Shown here: positions 9,157 through 17,148 of the stretch, piece after piece
Position numbering within the stretch: position 1 is the first letter of the stretch
How the letters are laid out: every line of letters starts with the position of its first letter
NCBI RefSeq assembly: GCF_000009765.2
Contig: NC_003155.5
Location: 8,742,001-8,806,000, forward strand
DNA: 64,000 nucleotides
Direction: 5' to 3'
DNA from: Streptomyces avermitilis MA-4680 = NBRC 14893
GTDB lineage: Bacteria > Actinomycetota > Actinomycetes > Streptomycetales > Streptomycetaceae
Notes under the pieces: model-generated
Databases searched by the model: none
What the model was told of the DNA's origin: nothing
The model's input: the letters and a program-made list of their open reading frames with translations, nothing else
Made by a program: the position numbers and the translations under genes

Positions 9157-9822
9157 ATGACCGTGCCGCGTGGTCCGACACCGCATACCGGACCGGAACA
9201 GATGTCCGACCGGGCGGCCCCCGGGCCGTCGGACGGCGATCCCGCGGAAGTGCTGGCGGCACTCGGGCGCTCATGGACGTGGATCCTGGGTTCCGCGGTC
9301 GCCACGCTCGTGCCGGGCGTCCTGGTCCTGGTCTGGCCGGACGAGACCCTGCACATCCTGGCGGTCCTCATCGGCCTGTACCTGCTCGTGATCGGGGGGT
9401 TCCGGTTCGTTGCGGCCTTCTCCCGGGACGAGCACGGCGACCGGCTGCCCGGGGTGCTCCTCGCGGTGGCGTTCGTGCTGGCCGGGGTGCTGTGTCTGAG
9501 GAACCCGTTGCAGACCATTGCCGGGCTCTCGCTGATCGTCGGGATCGTCTGGCTGGTGTCCGGCATCCTGACCCTCTACACGGCCATCGCCGCCAAGGAC
9601 CTGCCCCACCGCGGTTTCGTCCTCGGCGTCGCGGTGATCGCCATCGTCGCGGGGATCGTGGTGCTGGCCCTGCCGACCGAGTCGGCCCGGGCGCTGACCC
9701 GGCTGCTGGGTCTGTGGATGGTCCTGCTCGGCCTGGCCGAGGTGGCCCTCGCCCTGGCCTGGCGAGCGGCACTCCGCAGGTCCCGAGGCGCGGGGCCGCA
9801 CGGACCCGGCGGGACGGTCTGA
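9157..9822 (+). CDS. HdeD/DUF308-family membrane protein
   Basis: A 221-residue protein with a polar N-terminus (about 40 residues) and six hydrophobic helices arranged as three two-helix repeats, the pattern of the HdeD/DUF308 acid-resistance membrane family. Characteristic segments are WTWILGSAVATLVPGVLVLV, LIGLYLLVIGGFRFVAAF and GIVWLVSGILTLYTAIAA. In enterobacteria HdeD contributes to acid resistance at high cell density; the actinobacterial role is unknown. The start ATG 9157 follows a strong GAGGAGGAGCC site. Nearby genes are also small stress-type membrane proteins, though gaps over 100 bp argue against a single operon. Confidence 0.88.
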   Translation: MTVPRGPTPHTGPEQMSDRAAPGPSDGDPAEVLAALGRSWTWILGSAVATLVPGVLVLVWPDETLHILAVLIGLYLLVIGGFRFVAAFSRDEHGDRLPGVLLAVAFVLAGVLCLRNPLQTIAGLSLIVGIVWLVSGILTLYTAIAAKDLPHRGFVLGVAVIAIVAGIVVLALPTESARALTRLLGLWMVLLGLAEVALALAWRAALRRSRGAGPHGPGGTV

Positions 9823-9954
9823 GACCCCGGCGACCGGGAGCCGCGGGGACCGTCCGTTCACCCGTCTCGGGTGATCCGCACGGACCTTGCCGTGGGCACG
9901 CTGAAGGCGGCAGAGAACGGCTGCCGGGCGAGCGCCCGGGACGGAGGAGAAGAA

Positions 9955-10452
9955 ATGAGTGGGCAGATGTATCTCGCGTACGACTATCCGCTGCTGAGCG
10001 TCTTCTGGTCCATGCTGGTGTTCTTCCTGTGGATCATGTGGTTCATCCTGCTCTTCCGGATCATCGTCGACATCTTCCGTGACGACGACATGGGCGGCTG
10101 GGCCAAGGCCGGCTGGCTGGTGCTGGTCATCGTCCTGCCCTTCCTCGGCGTCTTCATCTACGTGATCGCCCGCGGCAAGGGCATGGGCCGCCGTGAGGTG
10201 GCGCAGGCGCGCGCGCAGCAGGAGTCCTTCGAAAGCTACGTCCGGGAGACCGCCAAGGGCGGCGGCCGGTCCAGCAGCGTCGATGAACTCGCCAAGCTGT
10301 CCGAGATCCGCGCCCGCGGTGACATCACGGACGAGGAGTTCCGCAAGGCGAAGGAACTGGTCCTGAGCGACTACGGCCCGTCGGCAGGCGCAGGCGCAGG
10401 CGCGGGTACTGGCACCGGCGCCAACGCCGGCCCCTCCACTTCCGGTCGCTGA
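9955..10452 (+). CDS. PLDc_N/SHOCT-domain membrane protein
   Basis: A 165-residue protein. Two N-terminal transmembrane helices (about 12-35 and 47-67) flank IVDIFRDDDMGGWAKAGW, the PLDc_N-like signature, ending in FIYVIARGKGMGRR. A central charged linker follows, then a SHOCT motif (about 105-140, LAKLSEIRARGDITDEEFRK) and a Gly/Ala/Thr-rich tail. SHOCT domains are short oligomerisation motifs found in many actinobacterial membrane proteins. ATG 9955 is preceded by GGAGGAGAAGAA. The next gene starts 33 nt downstream on the same strand, so the pair is likely cotranscribed. Confidence 0.88.
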   Translation: MSGQMYLAYDYPLLSVFWSMLVFFLWIMWFILLFRIIVDIFRDDDMGGWAKAGWLVLVIVLPFLGVFIYVIARGKGMGRREVAQARAQQESFESYVRETAKGGGRSSSVDELAKLSEIRARGDITDEEFRKAKELVLSDYGPSAGAGAGAGTGTGANAGPSTSGR

Positions 10453-10485
10453 GCGCACCGCACGAGACGGAAACGAGGCAGCAGG

Positions 10486-10932
10486 ATGACCGCGACACAC
10501 ACAGCGCACGGGCAGACGGTCGACCGGCCCTGGGCCGAAGGCCTGACGATTTTCGCGGCAGTCATGCTCATGATCGCCGGCATACTCGATGTGTGCCGGG
10601 GCATCATGGCGCTCGCCGAGGACGACGTCTTCTTCAGGACACGGAACTACGTGTTCGCGTTCAACCTCACTGGTTGGGGCTGGATCCATCTCATTCTGGG
10701 CGTCGTCGCCGTGATCGTCAGTTTCGGACTCTTCCAGATGGCGCTGTGGGCGCGCGTCGCCGGGGTGGCCATCGCCGCACTGATCATCATCGCCAACTTC
10801 CTCTCCCTGCCGTACTACCCGGTCTGGTCGGTCGTGATGATCGCTTTCTCGGCGTTCATCATCTGGGCCCTGTGCGTGGTCCGGCAGGACGAGTCCGCCG
10901 ACCCGTTCGCGAGCCCGCCGCACGGCATGTGA
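10486..10932 (+). CDS. DUF7144-family four-helix membrane protein
   Basis: A 148-residue protein with a short cytoplasmic N-terminus and four predicted helices (about 20-42, 64-86, 90-108 and 112-132). The pattern WAEGLTIFAAVMLMIAGILD, then a conserved NLTGWGWIHLILG turn, then LWARVAGVAIAAL is the signature of the actinobacterial DUF7144 membrane family, whose function is unknown. The start follows a CGAGGCAGCAGG site. It is probably coexpressed with the SHOCT-domain gene 33 nt upstream. It ends just before a strong hairpin at 10953-11000. Confidence 0.85.
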   Translation: MTATHTAHGQTVDRPWAEGLTIFAAVMLMIAGILDVCRGIMALAEDDVFFRTRNYVFAFNLTGWGWIHLILGVVAVIVSFGLFQMALWARVAGVAIAALIIIANFLSLPYYPVWSVVMIAFSAFIIWALCVVRQDESADPFASPPHGM

Positions 10933-10952
10933 ACGAGACCTGGCCGAGCCCT

Positions 10953-11000
10953 GACCGGCTTGCGGCCGCCGTACGCTTCGCCGTCGGCCGCAAGCCGGTC
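10953..11000. terminator. 16-bp perfect inverted repeat between convergent genes
   Basis: GACCGGCTTGCGGCCG (10953-10968) and its exact complement (10985-11000) are separated by 16 nt. The repeat lies 21 nt after the stop of the DUF7144 gene and 67 nt past the egtD stop, so it can act as a bidirectional terminator. There is no T-tract, as is usual in Streptomyces. Confidence 0.7.
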
Positions 11001-11005
11001 ATGAT

Positions 11006-11050
11006 GACGCTGGTCAGGGTGACGCCGGTCAGGATGACGCCGGTCAGGGT
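11006..11050. repeat. 15-bp tandem repeat, three copies plus a degenerate fourth
   Basis: Units 11006-11020, 11021-11035 and 11036-11050 follow GACGCYGGTCAGGRT with one or two changes each. The preceding 15 bases (10991-11005), which form the right arm of the hairpin, resemble a decayed unit. The array lies between the convergent DUF7144 and egtD genes and probably grew by slippage from the hairpin arm. Confidence 0.85.
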
Positions 11051-11066
11051 GACAGGGGAACGATCC

Positions 11067-12068
11067 TCACCGCACCACGCTCAGCGACAGTGCGAAACGC
11101 CCCTCCTCGTCCGTCCACCAGTGCGTCAGGTCCAGGCCGGCCGCCGCCAGTTCGGCCCGTACGCCGTCCTTGCGGAACTTCGCGGAGACCTCCGTCCGCA
11201 GCTCCTCGCCGTCCGCGAAGTCCACCGCCAGATCCAGCGCCGGAATCTTCACGGTCTGCGCCGTCCGCGACCGCAGCCGCATCTCGATCCACTCCTTCTC
11301 GGCGTCCCAGACGGCCACGTGGTCGAAGGCGTCGGGGTCGAAGTCGGCGCCCAGCTCACGGTTGACGACCGTCAGCACGTTCTTGTTGAACTCCGCCGTC
11401 ACCCCCGCCGCGTCGTCGTACGCGGCGACCAGGACCGACTCGTCCTTCACCAGGTCGGTGCCGAGCAGGAACGCGTCCCCGGGCGACAGCAGGGTCCGTA
11501 CGGAGGCGAGGAACGCCGTCCGTTCGGCGGGCAGCAGATTGCCGATCGTGCCGCCGAGGAACGCGACGAGCCGCGGACCCGGCGTGCCGGGCAGCGCGAG
11601 ACCGCCGGTGAAGTCCGCGATCAGCGCGTGCACGTTCAGATTCGGGCGCTCGGCGATCAGCGCCTGTCCCGCCTGGGTCAGCGCGCTCTCGCTGACGTCG
11701 ACCGGGACGTAGGTGTGCAGCCCGGTCAGCTCGTCCAGCAGGTGCCGGGTCTTCTCGGAGGAGCCGGAACCCAGCTCGACCAGGGTGCGCGCGCCGGTCG
11801 CGGCCGCGATCTCCGCGGCCCGGGCGATCAGGATCTCCCGCTCCGCGCGCGTCGGGTAGTACTCCGGCAGTTCGGTGATCTTCTCGAAGAGCTCACTGCC
11901 GTGCGCGTCGTAGAACCACTTCGGCGGAAGCGTCTTGGGCTTGGCGGTCTCCCCAGGTCGAGCGGGGCCGGCGCCCCGGGGGACGGCGAGGCCGTGCAGG
12001 ACGTCGGCGCGCAGGGCCGCGTCCGTGGTGTCCTCGGGCAGGGTGCGGGTGAGAAGGAACGGGCTCAC
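11067..12068 (-). CDS. egtD: L-histidine N(alpha)-methyltransferase EgtD
   Basis: EgtD trimethylates histidine to hercynine using SAM, the first committed step of ergothioneine synthesis. The 333-residue length fits the family. Visible motifs are the SAM-binding LVELGSGSSEKTRHLLDEL (about 85-103), the acidic VPVDVSE strand, GGTIGNLLP, and the C-terminal HVAVWDAEKEWIEMRLRS used for histidine recognition. The GTG start at 12068 overlaps the egtC stop as GTGA. It is the last gene of the egtABCD operon. Confidence 0.96.
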   Translation of the reverse strand: MSPFLLTRTLPEDTTDAALRADVLHGLAVPRGAGPARPGETAKPKTLPPKWFYDAHGSELFEKITELPEYYPTRAEREILIARAAEIAAATGARTLVELGSGSSEKTRHLLDELTGLHTYVPVDVSESALTQAGQALIAERPNLNVHALIADFTGGLALPGTPGPRLVAFLGGTIGNLLPAERTAFLASVRTLLSPGDAFLLGTDLVKDESVLVAAYDDAAGVTAEFNKNVLTVVNRELGADFDPDAFDHVAVWDAEKEWIEMRLRSRTAQTVKIPALDLAVDFADGEELRTEVSAKFRKDGVRAELAAAGLDLTHWWTDEEGRFALSLSVVR

Positions 12069-12892
12069 GTACGGGGCTCCTTCGGTGGTGCGGATGCCAT
12101 GTGGGTGTGCGGTTCACCGTGTTCCGGCGGGCCCCCCTGTTCCCGCGGGTCCTTGAGCGGGGTGAGCAGGACGTCGGTGCGGCTCGCGGCGAGCAGCGTG
12201 CGGTCCGGCACCTCCTGCCAGTGCGGATCGTCGTCGTACGGTTCGGAGGCCACAACGGTGCGGCGGCCGGGCTCGGCGAGGTACCAGAGCGTGTCGCCCC
12301 AGGCGGTCGCCGCGATCGTCTCGCCGCTCGTGAGCAGCAGGTTGAGCCGGGAGCCGGGGGCCGCCGCGGCGACCTCCAGCACGGTGTCGGCCAGCGCCTG
12401 CCCCTCCTCGTCGCCGCCGCGCAGCCGGTTCAGGACCAGGGCCCAGACGAGCGCCGAGTCGCAGCGCGCCTCCAGCGACAGCAGCTCGGTGGGCGGGAGC
12501 GAGCAGGCCAGGGGGGCCAGCGAGTCGGGCCAGCCGGCGACGGCCCCGTTGTGGCTGAACAGCCAGGGGCCGGCGGCGAACGGCGCCGCCGCGGCCTCCC
12601 CGTCCGCCCCCGCCACGGTCGCGTCCCGTACGGCGGCGAGCAGCGCGGTGGTCCGTACGACACGGGCCAGGTCGGCGAAGGACTGGTCGCCCCAGATGGG
12701 CACGGCCCGGCGGTACCGCGCCGGCACCGGGTCCTCCTCGGCGTACCAGCCCACCCCGAAACCATCGGCGTTGACGGTCCCGTACCGCTGCCGCCGGGGC
12801 GCCCACGACTGCCGGAAGAGGCTGTGCGCGGGTTCCACGAGCAGCCTGCCGAGCGGCTCCGCCGGCCCCAGGTAGGCCAGGTGACGGCACAT
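12065..12892 (-). CDS. egtC: Gamma-glutamyl-hercynylcysteine S-oxide hydrolase EgtC
   Basis: EgtC is an N-terminal-nucleophile (class II glutamine amidotransferase fold) hydrolase that removes glutamate from gamma-glutamyl-hercynylcysteine sulfoxide. The 275-residue product starts MCRHLAYLGPAEPLG, with Cys2 as the expected nucleophile after Met removal. GFGVGWYAEED (about 49-59) and LFSHNGAVAGW (about 115-125) are the usual glutaminase-loop motifs. Its ATG shares one base with the egtB stop (TGATG), showing translational coupling. It lies between egtB and egtD. Confidence 0.95.
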   Translation of the reverse strand: MCRHLAYLGPAEPLGRLLVEPAHSLFRQSWAPRRQRYGTVNADGFGVGWYAEEDPVPARYRRAVPIWGDQSFADLARVVRTTALLAAVRDATVAGADGEAAAAPFAAGPWLFSHNGAVAGWPDSLAPLACSLPPTELLSLEARCDSALVWALVLNRLRGGDEEGQALADTVLEVAAAAPGSRLNLLLTSGETIAATAWGDTLWYLAEPGRRTVVASEPYDDDPHWQEVPDRTLLAASRTDVLLTPLKDPREQGGPPEHGEPHTHMASAPPKEPRT

Positions 12893-14214
12893 CAGGAAGC
12901 TCCCGAGCGAGCGGTGCGGAACCCGGAGAATATCTGCCGCCGGATCGGATAGTCCCAGTTGCGGAACGTACCCCGGCAGGCCACCGGGTCCACGGCGAAC
13001 GAACCGCCGCGCAGCACCTTGTGCTCAGGCCCGAAGAACACCTCCGAGTACTCCTTGTACGGGAACGCCGTGAACCCCGGATACGGCTCCAGGTCGCTCG
13101 ACGTCCACTCCCACACGTCGCCGATCAACTGCCGTACGCCGAGCGGAGAGGCGCCCGCCGGATAGCTTCCCGCCGGAGCCGGACGCAGATGCCGCTGCCC
13201 GAGGTTGGCGTGCTCGGGCGTCGGGTCGGCGTCGCCCCACGGGTAGCGGGTGGAGCGGCCGGTGACCGGGTCGTGACGGGCCGCCTTTTCCCACTCGGCC
13301 TCGGTGGGCAGCCGGCGCCCCGCCCAGCGCGCGTACGCGTCCGCCTCGTACCAGCACACGTGCAGCACCGGCTCGTTCGGCGGCACGGGCTCGGTGACGC
13401 CGAAACGCCGCCGCAGCCACTGCCCCTGCTCGCGGCGCCAGTACAGCGGCGCCTCGATGGAGTGGGAGCGGATGTGGTCCCAGCCTTCGGCGGTCCACCA
13501 GCGCTCGTCACCGTAGCCGCCGTCCTCGATGAACGCCTGGTACGCGGCGTTCGTCACCGGTGTGGTGTCCAGGTAGAAGGACGGCACCAGGCGCTCGTGT
13601 GCGGGCCGTTCGTTGTCCAGCGCCCATGGTTCGGCCGAGGTGCCCATCGTGAACGGGCCGCCGGGAACGAGGACTTCGGCCGGACCGGTGAACGGCGGCG
13701 CGGGCGCGGGGTCCGGTGCCGTCAGTGCCGCGGGGCCCTTGCGCAGCTGATGGGTGATCAGCATCGTCTCGTCGTGCTGCTGTTCGTGCTGCGCGATCAT
13801 GCCGAAGGCGAAGCCCGCCTCCGTCAGCGGGGTGCCACGGAACGCCGTGCTCTCCAGGACGTCGAGCGCCCGGCCGCGCACCTCCGACGCATAGCGCCGG
13901 GCCTCGTCGGGCGGCAGCAGCGGCAGCGAGGGCCGTTCGGCGCGCGGGTGCTCGAACGCGTCGTACAGCCCGTCGATCTCGGGCCGCATCGCGTCACGCC
14001 CGGCGACCGCGCGCAGCAGCCACAGCTCCTCCTGGTTGCCGATGTGCGCCAGGTCCCACACCAGCGGGGACATCAGCGGCGAGTGCTGCGCGGTGAGGTC
14101 GGGCTCGTCCACGCACGTGGTGAGGAGCGCGGTGCGCTCGCGGGCGGTGGTGAGCGCGTCGAGCGCGCGGGCCCGGAGCGTGTCGGGGTCGGTCGGGGAC
14201 CCGGGGTCGGTCAT
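12892..14214 (-). CDS. egtB: Ergothioneine biosynthesis sulfoxide synthase EgtB
   Basis: EgtB is a non-haem iron enzyme that joins gamma-glutamylcysteine (or cysteine) to hercynine with O2. The 440-residue product has a DinB-like N-terminal helical domain with the iron ligands in LAHIGNQEE and HEQQHDETM (3-His site), then a formylglycine-generating-enzyme-like C-terminal domain (VPGGPFTMGT, RLPTEAEWEKAA, GDVWEWTSSD). ATG 14214 gives the MTDPGSPTD start and overlaps the egtA stop by 4 nt (ATGA). A longer upstream frame is open but lies wholly inside egtA. It is the second gene of the operon. Confidence 0.96.
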   Translation of the reverse strand: MTDPGSPTDPDTLRARALDALTTARERTALLTTCVDEPDLTAQHSPLMSPLVWDLAHIGNQEELWLLRAVAGRDAMRPEIDGLYDAFEHPRAERPSLPLLPPDEARRYASEVRGRALDVLESTAFRGTPLTEAGFAFGMIAQHEQQHDETMLITHQLRKGPAALTAPDPAPAPPFTGPAEVLVPGGPFTMGTSAEPWALDNERPAHERLVPSFYLDTTPVTNAAYQAFIEDGGYGDERWWTAEGWDHIRSHSIEAPLYWRREQGQWLRRRFGVTEPVPPNEPVLHVCWYEADAYARWAGRRLPTEAEWEKAARHDPVTGRSTRYPWGDADPTPEHANLGQRHLRPAPAGSYPAGASPLGVRQLIGDVWEWTSSDLEPYPGFTAFPYKEYSEVFFGPEHKVLRGGSFAVDPVACRGTFRNWDYPIRRQIFSGFRTARSGAS

Positions 14215-15485
14215 GTGCGGAGGTCCTTCCCGTGGAGCTGGAGCAGCAGATCGTCGGCGGGGCAGCGACCCCGGGCCACATAGCGGTCGGTGAACTCCGC
14301 CACGGCGTTCTGCACCTCGGCGGTGGCGCCGAGCCGGGGCAGCGCCTCGGCCGCGGCCGCGAAGCAGATGACGGCGGCCTCGTGCAACTCGGGGTCGGCC
14401 AGACCCTGGCGTGCGGCCTCGATCCACAGCGGATTGCACGGAGCGGGCAGTGAACGGCCGTGCTCCGCGAGGGGTTTGACCGTCCGGTAGGCGATCTCGG
14501 CGGCCTCGGGGTCGTCGAAGAGGGCCGCCGTCACCGCCAGCGGCACGATCCAGCCGTCGTCACCCGGCTGGGCGTCGATCATGCGCAGTTCGAGATGGCC
14601 GCGCGGGCGCACCGGCGGGAACAGGGTCGAGACGTGATAGTCGAGGTCGCCGCGGTCCGGCGGGGTGCCGGACCGGGTCCACTCCCGGAAACTCATTGCC
14701 TCCGGTACCTGCCAGGGGCCGCTGTCGGCCCGTATGCACATCACCGGCGCGTCCAGCACGTGCCGGGCCCAGGTCCTTCGTGGGTCGCCGTCGAGGGGCG
14801 GGGCACTCGAACGCCCCGGGTCCATGGCGGCCCACAGGTACTGCCGGGTCGAGCGCCAGCCCGTGGCCCGCCCATGGGCCATGGGGGAGTGCGCGAACGC
14901 GGCCACGAGGACCGCGCCCAGCTGGTGCGCCAGCCACCAGCGCCGCCCGTGCCCGAGCGGCCCCGGCTCCTCGTGCCCGGCGTCCAGGCACACCTGGACG
15001 GACGCGGAGGAGCACATCATGGCGCGGCCCTCGGGTCCGGCGCGGTCCAGGTAGGACTCCATGGCGTCGTAGCGCGGCTCATGGAGATAGCGGGTCGGGG
15101 GGCTCCAGGGGTCGTGGCCGTATCCACGGAGGCCGAGACCCGCCTCGCGCAGCAGCGCGCGTACCGCGTCGAGGTCGGCGGAGACGGATCCGATGCACTC
15201 CATCAGCGAGGCGGCGGGAGCGGAGCTGAGCTCCAGCTGGCCGCCGGGTTCGACGGTGAGCGCCGAACGCAGGGGCACGGTCCGCAATGCGGCGTAGGCC
15301 GCATCGAGTCGTTCGGGTGCTACCGGGAGCTGCGGCCGCCGCAGCTCGTGGACTATCCATTCCAGTTCGACACCGAGCGTGCGGGGCGGTCCGGTCTTGA
15401 AGCAGATACCGCGGACCAGAGCCTCCACATCGGCCTCGGTGACGGCGGAGCGGGGCTCCGTACAGTCACTCACCGAATCGGACAT
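14211..15485 (-). CDS. egtA: Glutamate-cysteine ligase EgtA
   Basis: EgtA makes gamma-glutamylcysteine for the EgtB reaction, an ATP-grasp-like GCS2 carboxylate-amine ligase. The 424-residue product shows GPPRTLGVELEWIVHEL (about 31-47), MMCSSASVQVCLDAG and the C-terminal RPRGHLELRMIDAQPGDDGW substrate-loop signature. ATG 15485 was chosen because a consensus AGGAGGATCCCGAC lies just upstream; an in-frame extension exists but has no ribosome site. It heads the egtABCD operon. egtE is not next to it, so the last C-S lyase step must be encoded elsewhere. Confidence 0.95.
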   Translation of the reverse strand: MSDSVSDCTEPRSAVTEADVEALVRGICFKTGPPRTLGVELEWIVHELRRPQLPVAPERLDAAYAALRTVPLRSALTVEPGGQLELSSAPAASLMECIGSVSADLDAVRALLREAGLGLRGYGHDPWSPPTRYLHEPRYDAMESYLDRAGPEGRAMMCSSASVQVCLDAGHEEPGPLGHGRRWWLAHQLGAVLVAAFAHSPMAHGRATGWRSTRQYLWAAMDPGRSSAPPLDGDPRRTWARHVLDAPVMCIRADSGPWQVPEAMSFREWTRSGTPPDRGDLDYHVSTLFPPVRPRGHLELRMIDAQPGDDGWIVPLAVTAALFDDPEAAEIAYRTVKPLAEHGRSLPAPCNPLWIEAARQGLADPELHEAAVICFAAAAEALPRLGATAEVQNAVAEFTDRYVARGRCPADDLLLQLHGKDLRT

Positions 15486-15770
15486 GTCGGGATCCTCCTG
15501 AGATTCCACCATGTCGCCGGACCCGGCTTCGGTTGAGCCGGACCGGCAATGACTCGTCCCACCCAAAACCCTCGCGCCGCTTCGCACAAGGGTGCACATC
15601 GTTGTTTTTCGGACCGTTTCATAAACCGAGAACCGTTGTGTCGGGGACAGGGAAACTCTGTTGCGGCGTATGTCCAGCATCGCTCACCATTCGTTCATGA
15701 GCACGACGGGGGAGATCGCGGCAGGGGAAATCGCAGGCGGGGGCCTCACAGCGTCCACGGGGGTGGTGCT

Positions 15771-16619
15771 GTGAGCGCGCGCCTGCGCGCGATCGCGCGG
15801 GAGACGGAGGAGATCGTCGCGGCGGGCCGGTACCACGCGTCCGACGGGCGTGCGGTGTCGATCGCCGCGGCGGTCGAGGCCGCACGGGCCGCGACCCGGG
15901 TGTATGGGCCGGACCCTGTGGAGATATCGCAGGTCGGCCCGGTCGCCACGCTCTTCGAGGTGACCGGTGAGAGCAGCCTGGAGGCGGCCCGGCGACTGAC
16001 GGAGCGGGCGGGCGATCCGGTCGCCGTACTGAACTTCGCCTCGGCCCGCAATCCGGGCGGCGGCTATCTGAACGGCGCACAGGCCCAGGAGGAGGCCCTG
16101 TGCCGGGCCTCCGCGCTGTACACGTGCGTGCTGGGGGCCCGCGCGTTCTACGAGCACCACCGGGCGCACCGGGATCCGTTCTACACGGACCGGGTCATCC
16201 ATTCGCCCGCCGTGCCGGTCTTCCGAGACGACCGCGGGCGCCTGCTCGACAAGCCGTATCCGGTCGGCTTCCTCACCGCCGCGGCGCCGAATGCCGGGGT
16301 CGTGCTGCGCAGCGCGCCGGAGCGGGCCCCCGAGCTGCCGCGGGCCCTCGCGGCACGCGCCGAGCGGGTGCTGGAGACGGCGGTGACGCACGGCTACCGG
16401 CGGCTGGTGCTGGGCGCCTGGGGCTGCGGAGTGTTCCGGAACGACCCCGCGCAGGTGGCGGGGGCGTTCCACGGGCTGCTGGGTCCCGGGGGCCGGTTCG
16501 CCGGGCACTTCGAGCACGTCGTGTTCGGCGTCCTCGACCGGACGCCGGGGACGGCGACCAGAGGCGCCTTCGAGCGTGCGTTCGATGGCGAGGTGCGGGG
16601 CGCTCAGCGCCAGCCGTAG
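15771..16619 (+). CDS. Bacterial poly(ADP-ribose) glycohydrolase / macro-domain protein (TIGR02452, DUF2263)
   Basis: A 282-residue protein of the bacterial PARG family, which removes (poly-)ADP-ribose from proteins. The catalytic signature is present: ASARNPGGGYLNGAQAQEE (about 86-104) combines the macro-domain GGG loop and the paired QEE glutamates. YPVGFLTAAAPNAG and LGAWGCGVFRNDP follow, the latter lining the ADP-ribose pocket. GTG 15771 is the likely start (MSARLRAIARETEE, the family N-terminal helix); the frame runs open further upstream without a ribosome site. The last 16 nt overlap the convergent PemK-like gene. Streptomyces is known to contain PARG of this class. Confidence 0.9.
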   Translation: MSARLRAIARETEEIVAAGRYHASDGRAVSIAAAVEAARAATRVYGPDPVEISQVGPVATLFEVTGESSLEAARRLTERAGDPVAVLNFASARNPGGGYLNGAQAQEEALCRASALYTCVLGARAFYEHHRAHRDPFYTDRVIHSPAVPVFRDDRGRLLDKPYPVGFLTAAAPNAGVVLRSAPERAPELPRALAARAERVLETAVTHGYRRLVLGAWGCGVFRNDPAQVAGAFHGLLGPGGRFAGHFEHVVFGVLDRTPGTATRGAFERAFDGEVRGAQRQP

Positions 16620-17059
16620 CGCTCCCGCAGCCGGTGCACCACCAGGTTGAACCGCATCCGGTCCAGGGCGCAGGCCTCCCGCCGCATGCCGCTCTCGTGC
16701 AGCCGCAGCACGCGGTCCACGGCCACCCAGGAGTCGCGTCCCGACCTGTCCCAGGGCCCGCTGCCGATCGGCACCCACTCCCGGTCGCCGTCGTGCCGCT
16801 TGCTGGAGAGCTGCACCGCCAGCAGCGTGCCGGCCGCCTCCCGGGCGACGACGAGCACCGGGCGGTCCTTGCCGCGCCCGTCGTTCTCCTCGAAGGGCAC
16901 CCAGGTCCAGACGATCTCGCCGGGGTCGGGGTCACCGTCGTGCGCGGGGGAGTACTCGGTCCGCACCCGGCCCACCGTGCGGGGTTCGGCCTCGGTGGTC
17001 GCGGAAGGGCCGTGGCGGCCGGGAATGTCTTCATCGGTAAAGGCAGTCACGCGGGTCAC
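16604..17059 (-). CDS. PemK/MazF-family endoribonuclease-like protein
   Basis: The product (151 residues from GTG 17059) has the PemK/MazF beta-barrel pattern: GEIVWTWVPFEE, then GRGKDRPVLVVAREAAGTLL (the conserved K-x-RPVLV strand), VQLSSKRH, and a C-terminal VLRLHESGMRREACALD helix. MazF toxins cleave mRNA, but many actinobacterial relatives are solitary and longer, and no antitoxin gene adjoins this one. An upstream GTG at 17101 would place the start inside the flotillin terminator, so the shorter start is preferred. The gene is convergent with the PARG gene and overlaps it by 16 nt. Confidence 0.78.
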   Translation of the reverse strand: MTRVTAFTDEDIPGRHGPSATTEAEPRTVGRVRTEYSPAHDGDPDPGEIVWTWVPFEENDGRGKDRPVLVVAREAAGTLLAVQLSSKRHDGDREWVPIGSGPWDRSGRDSWVAVDRVLRLHESGMRREACALDRMRFNLVVHRLRERYGWR

Positions 17060-17100
17060 GGTAGAGCCTGCTCGGCACGGCTCGCCGAACGGGTACGGCA

Positions 17101-17138
17101 CTTCGGGCGTACGGGGGACAACTCCCGTACGCCCGAAG
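17101..17138 (-). terminator. 15-bp perfect hairpin downstream of the flotillin gene
   Basis: CTTCGGGCGTACGGG (17101-17115) and its exact complement (17124-17138) enclose an 8-nt loop, starting 11 nt past the flotillin stop codon. The position and stem strength fit an intrinsic terminator for the minus-strand operon. Confidence 0.8.
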
Positions 17139-17148
17139 CCTTACCGTT

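Noticed and set aside
13021..14283. Long open frame on the plus strand opposite egtB
   Set aside because: It is antisense to a well-supported EgtB gene; the composition (Arg/Gly/Val-rich, no motifs) is the usual by-product of high GC.
15485..15680. N-terminal extension of EgtA
   Set aside because: Frame is open, but a consensus ribosome site sits immediately before ATG 15485.
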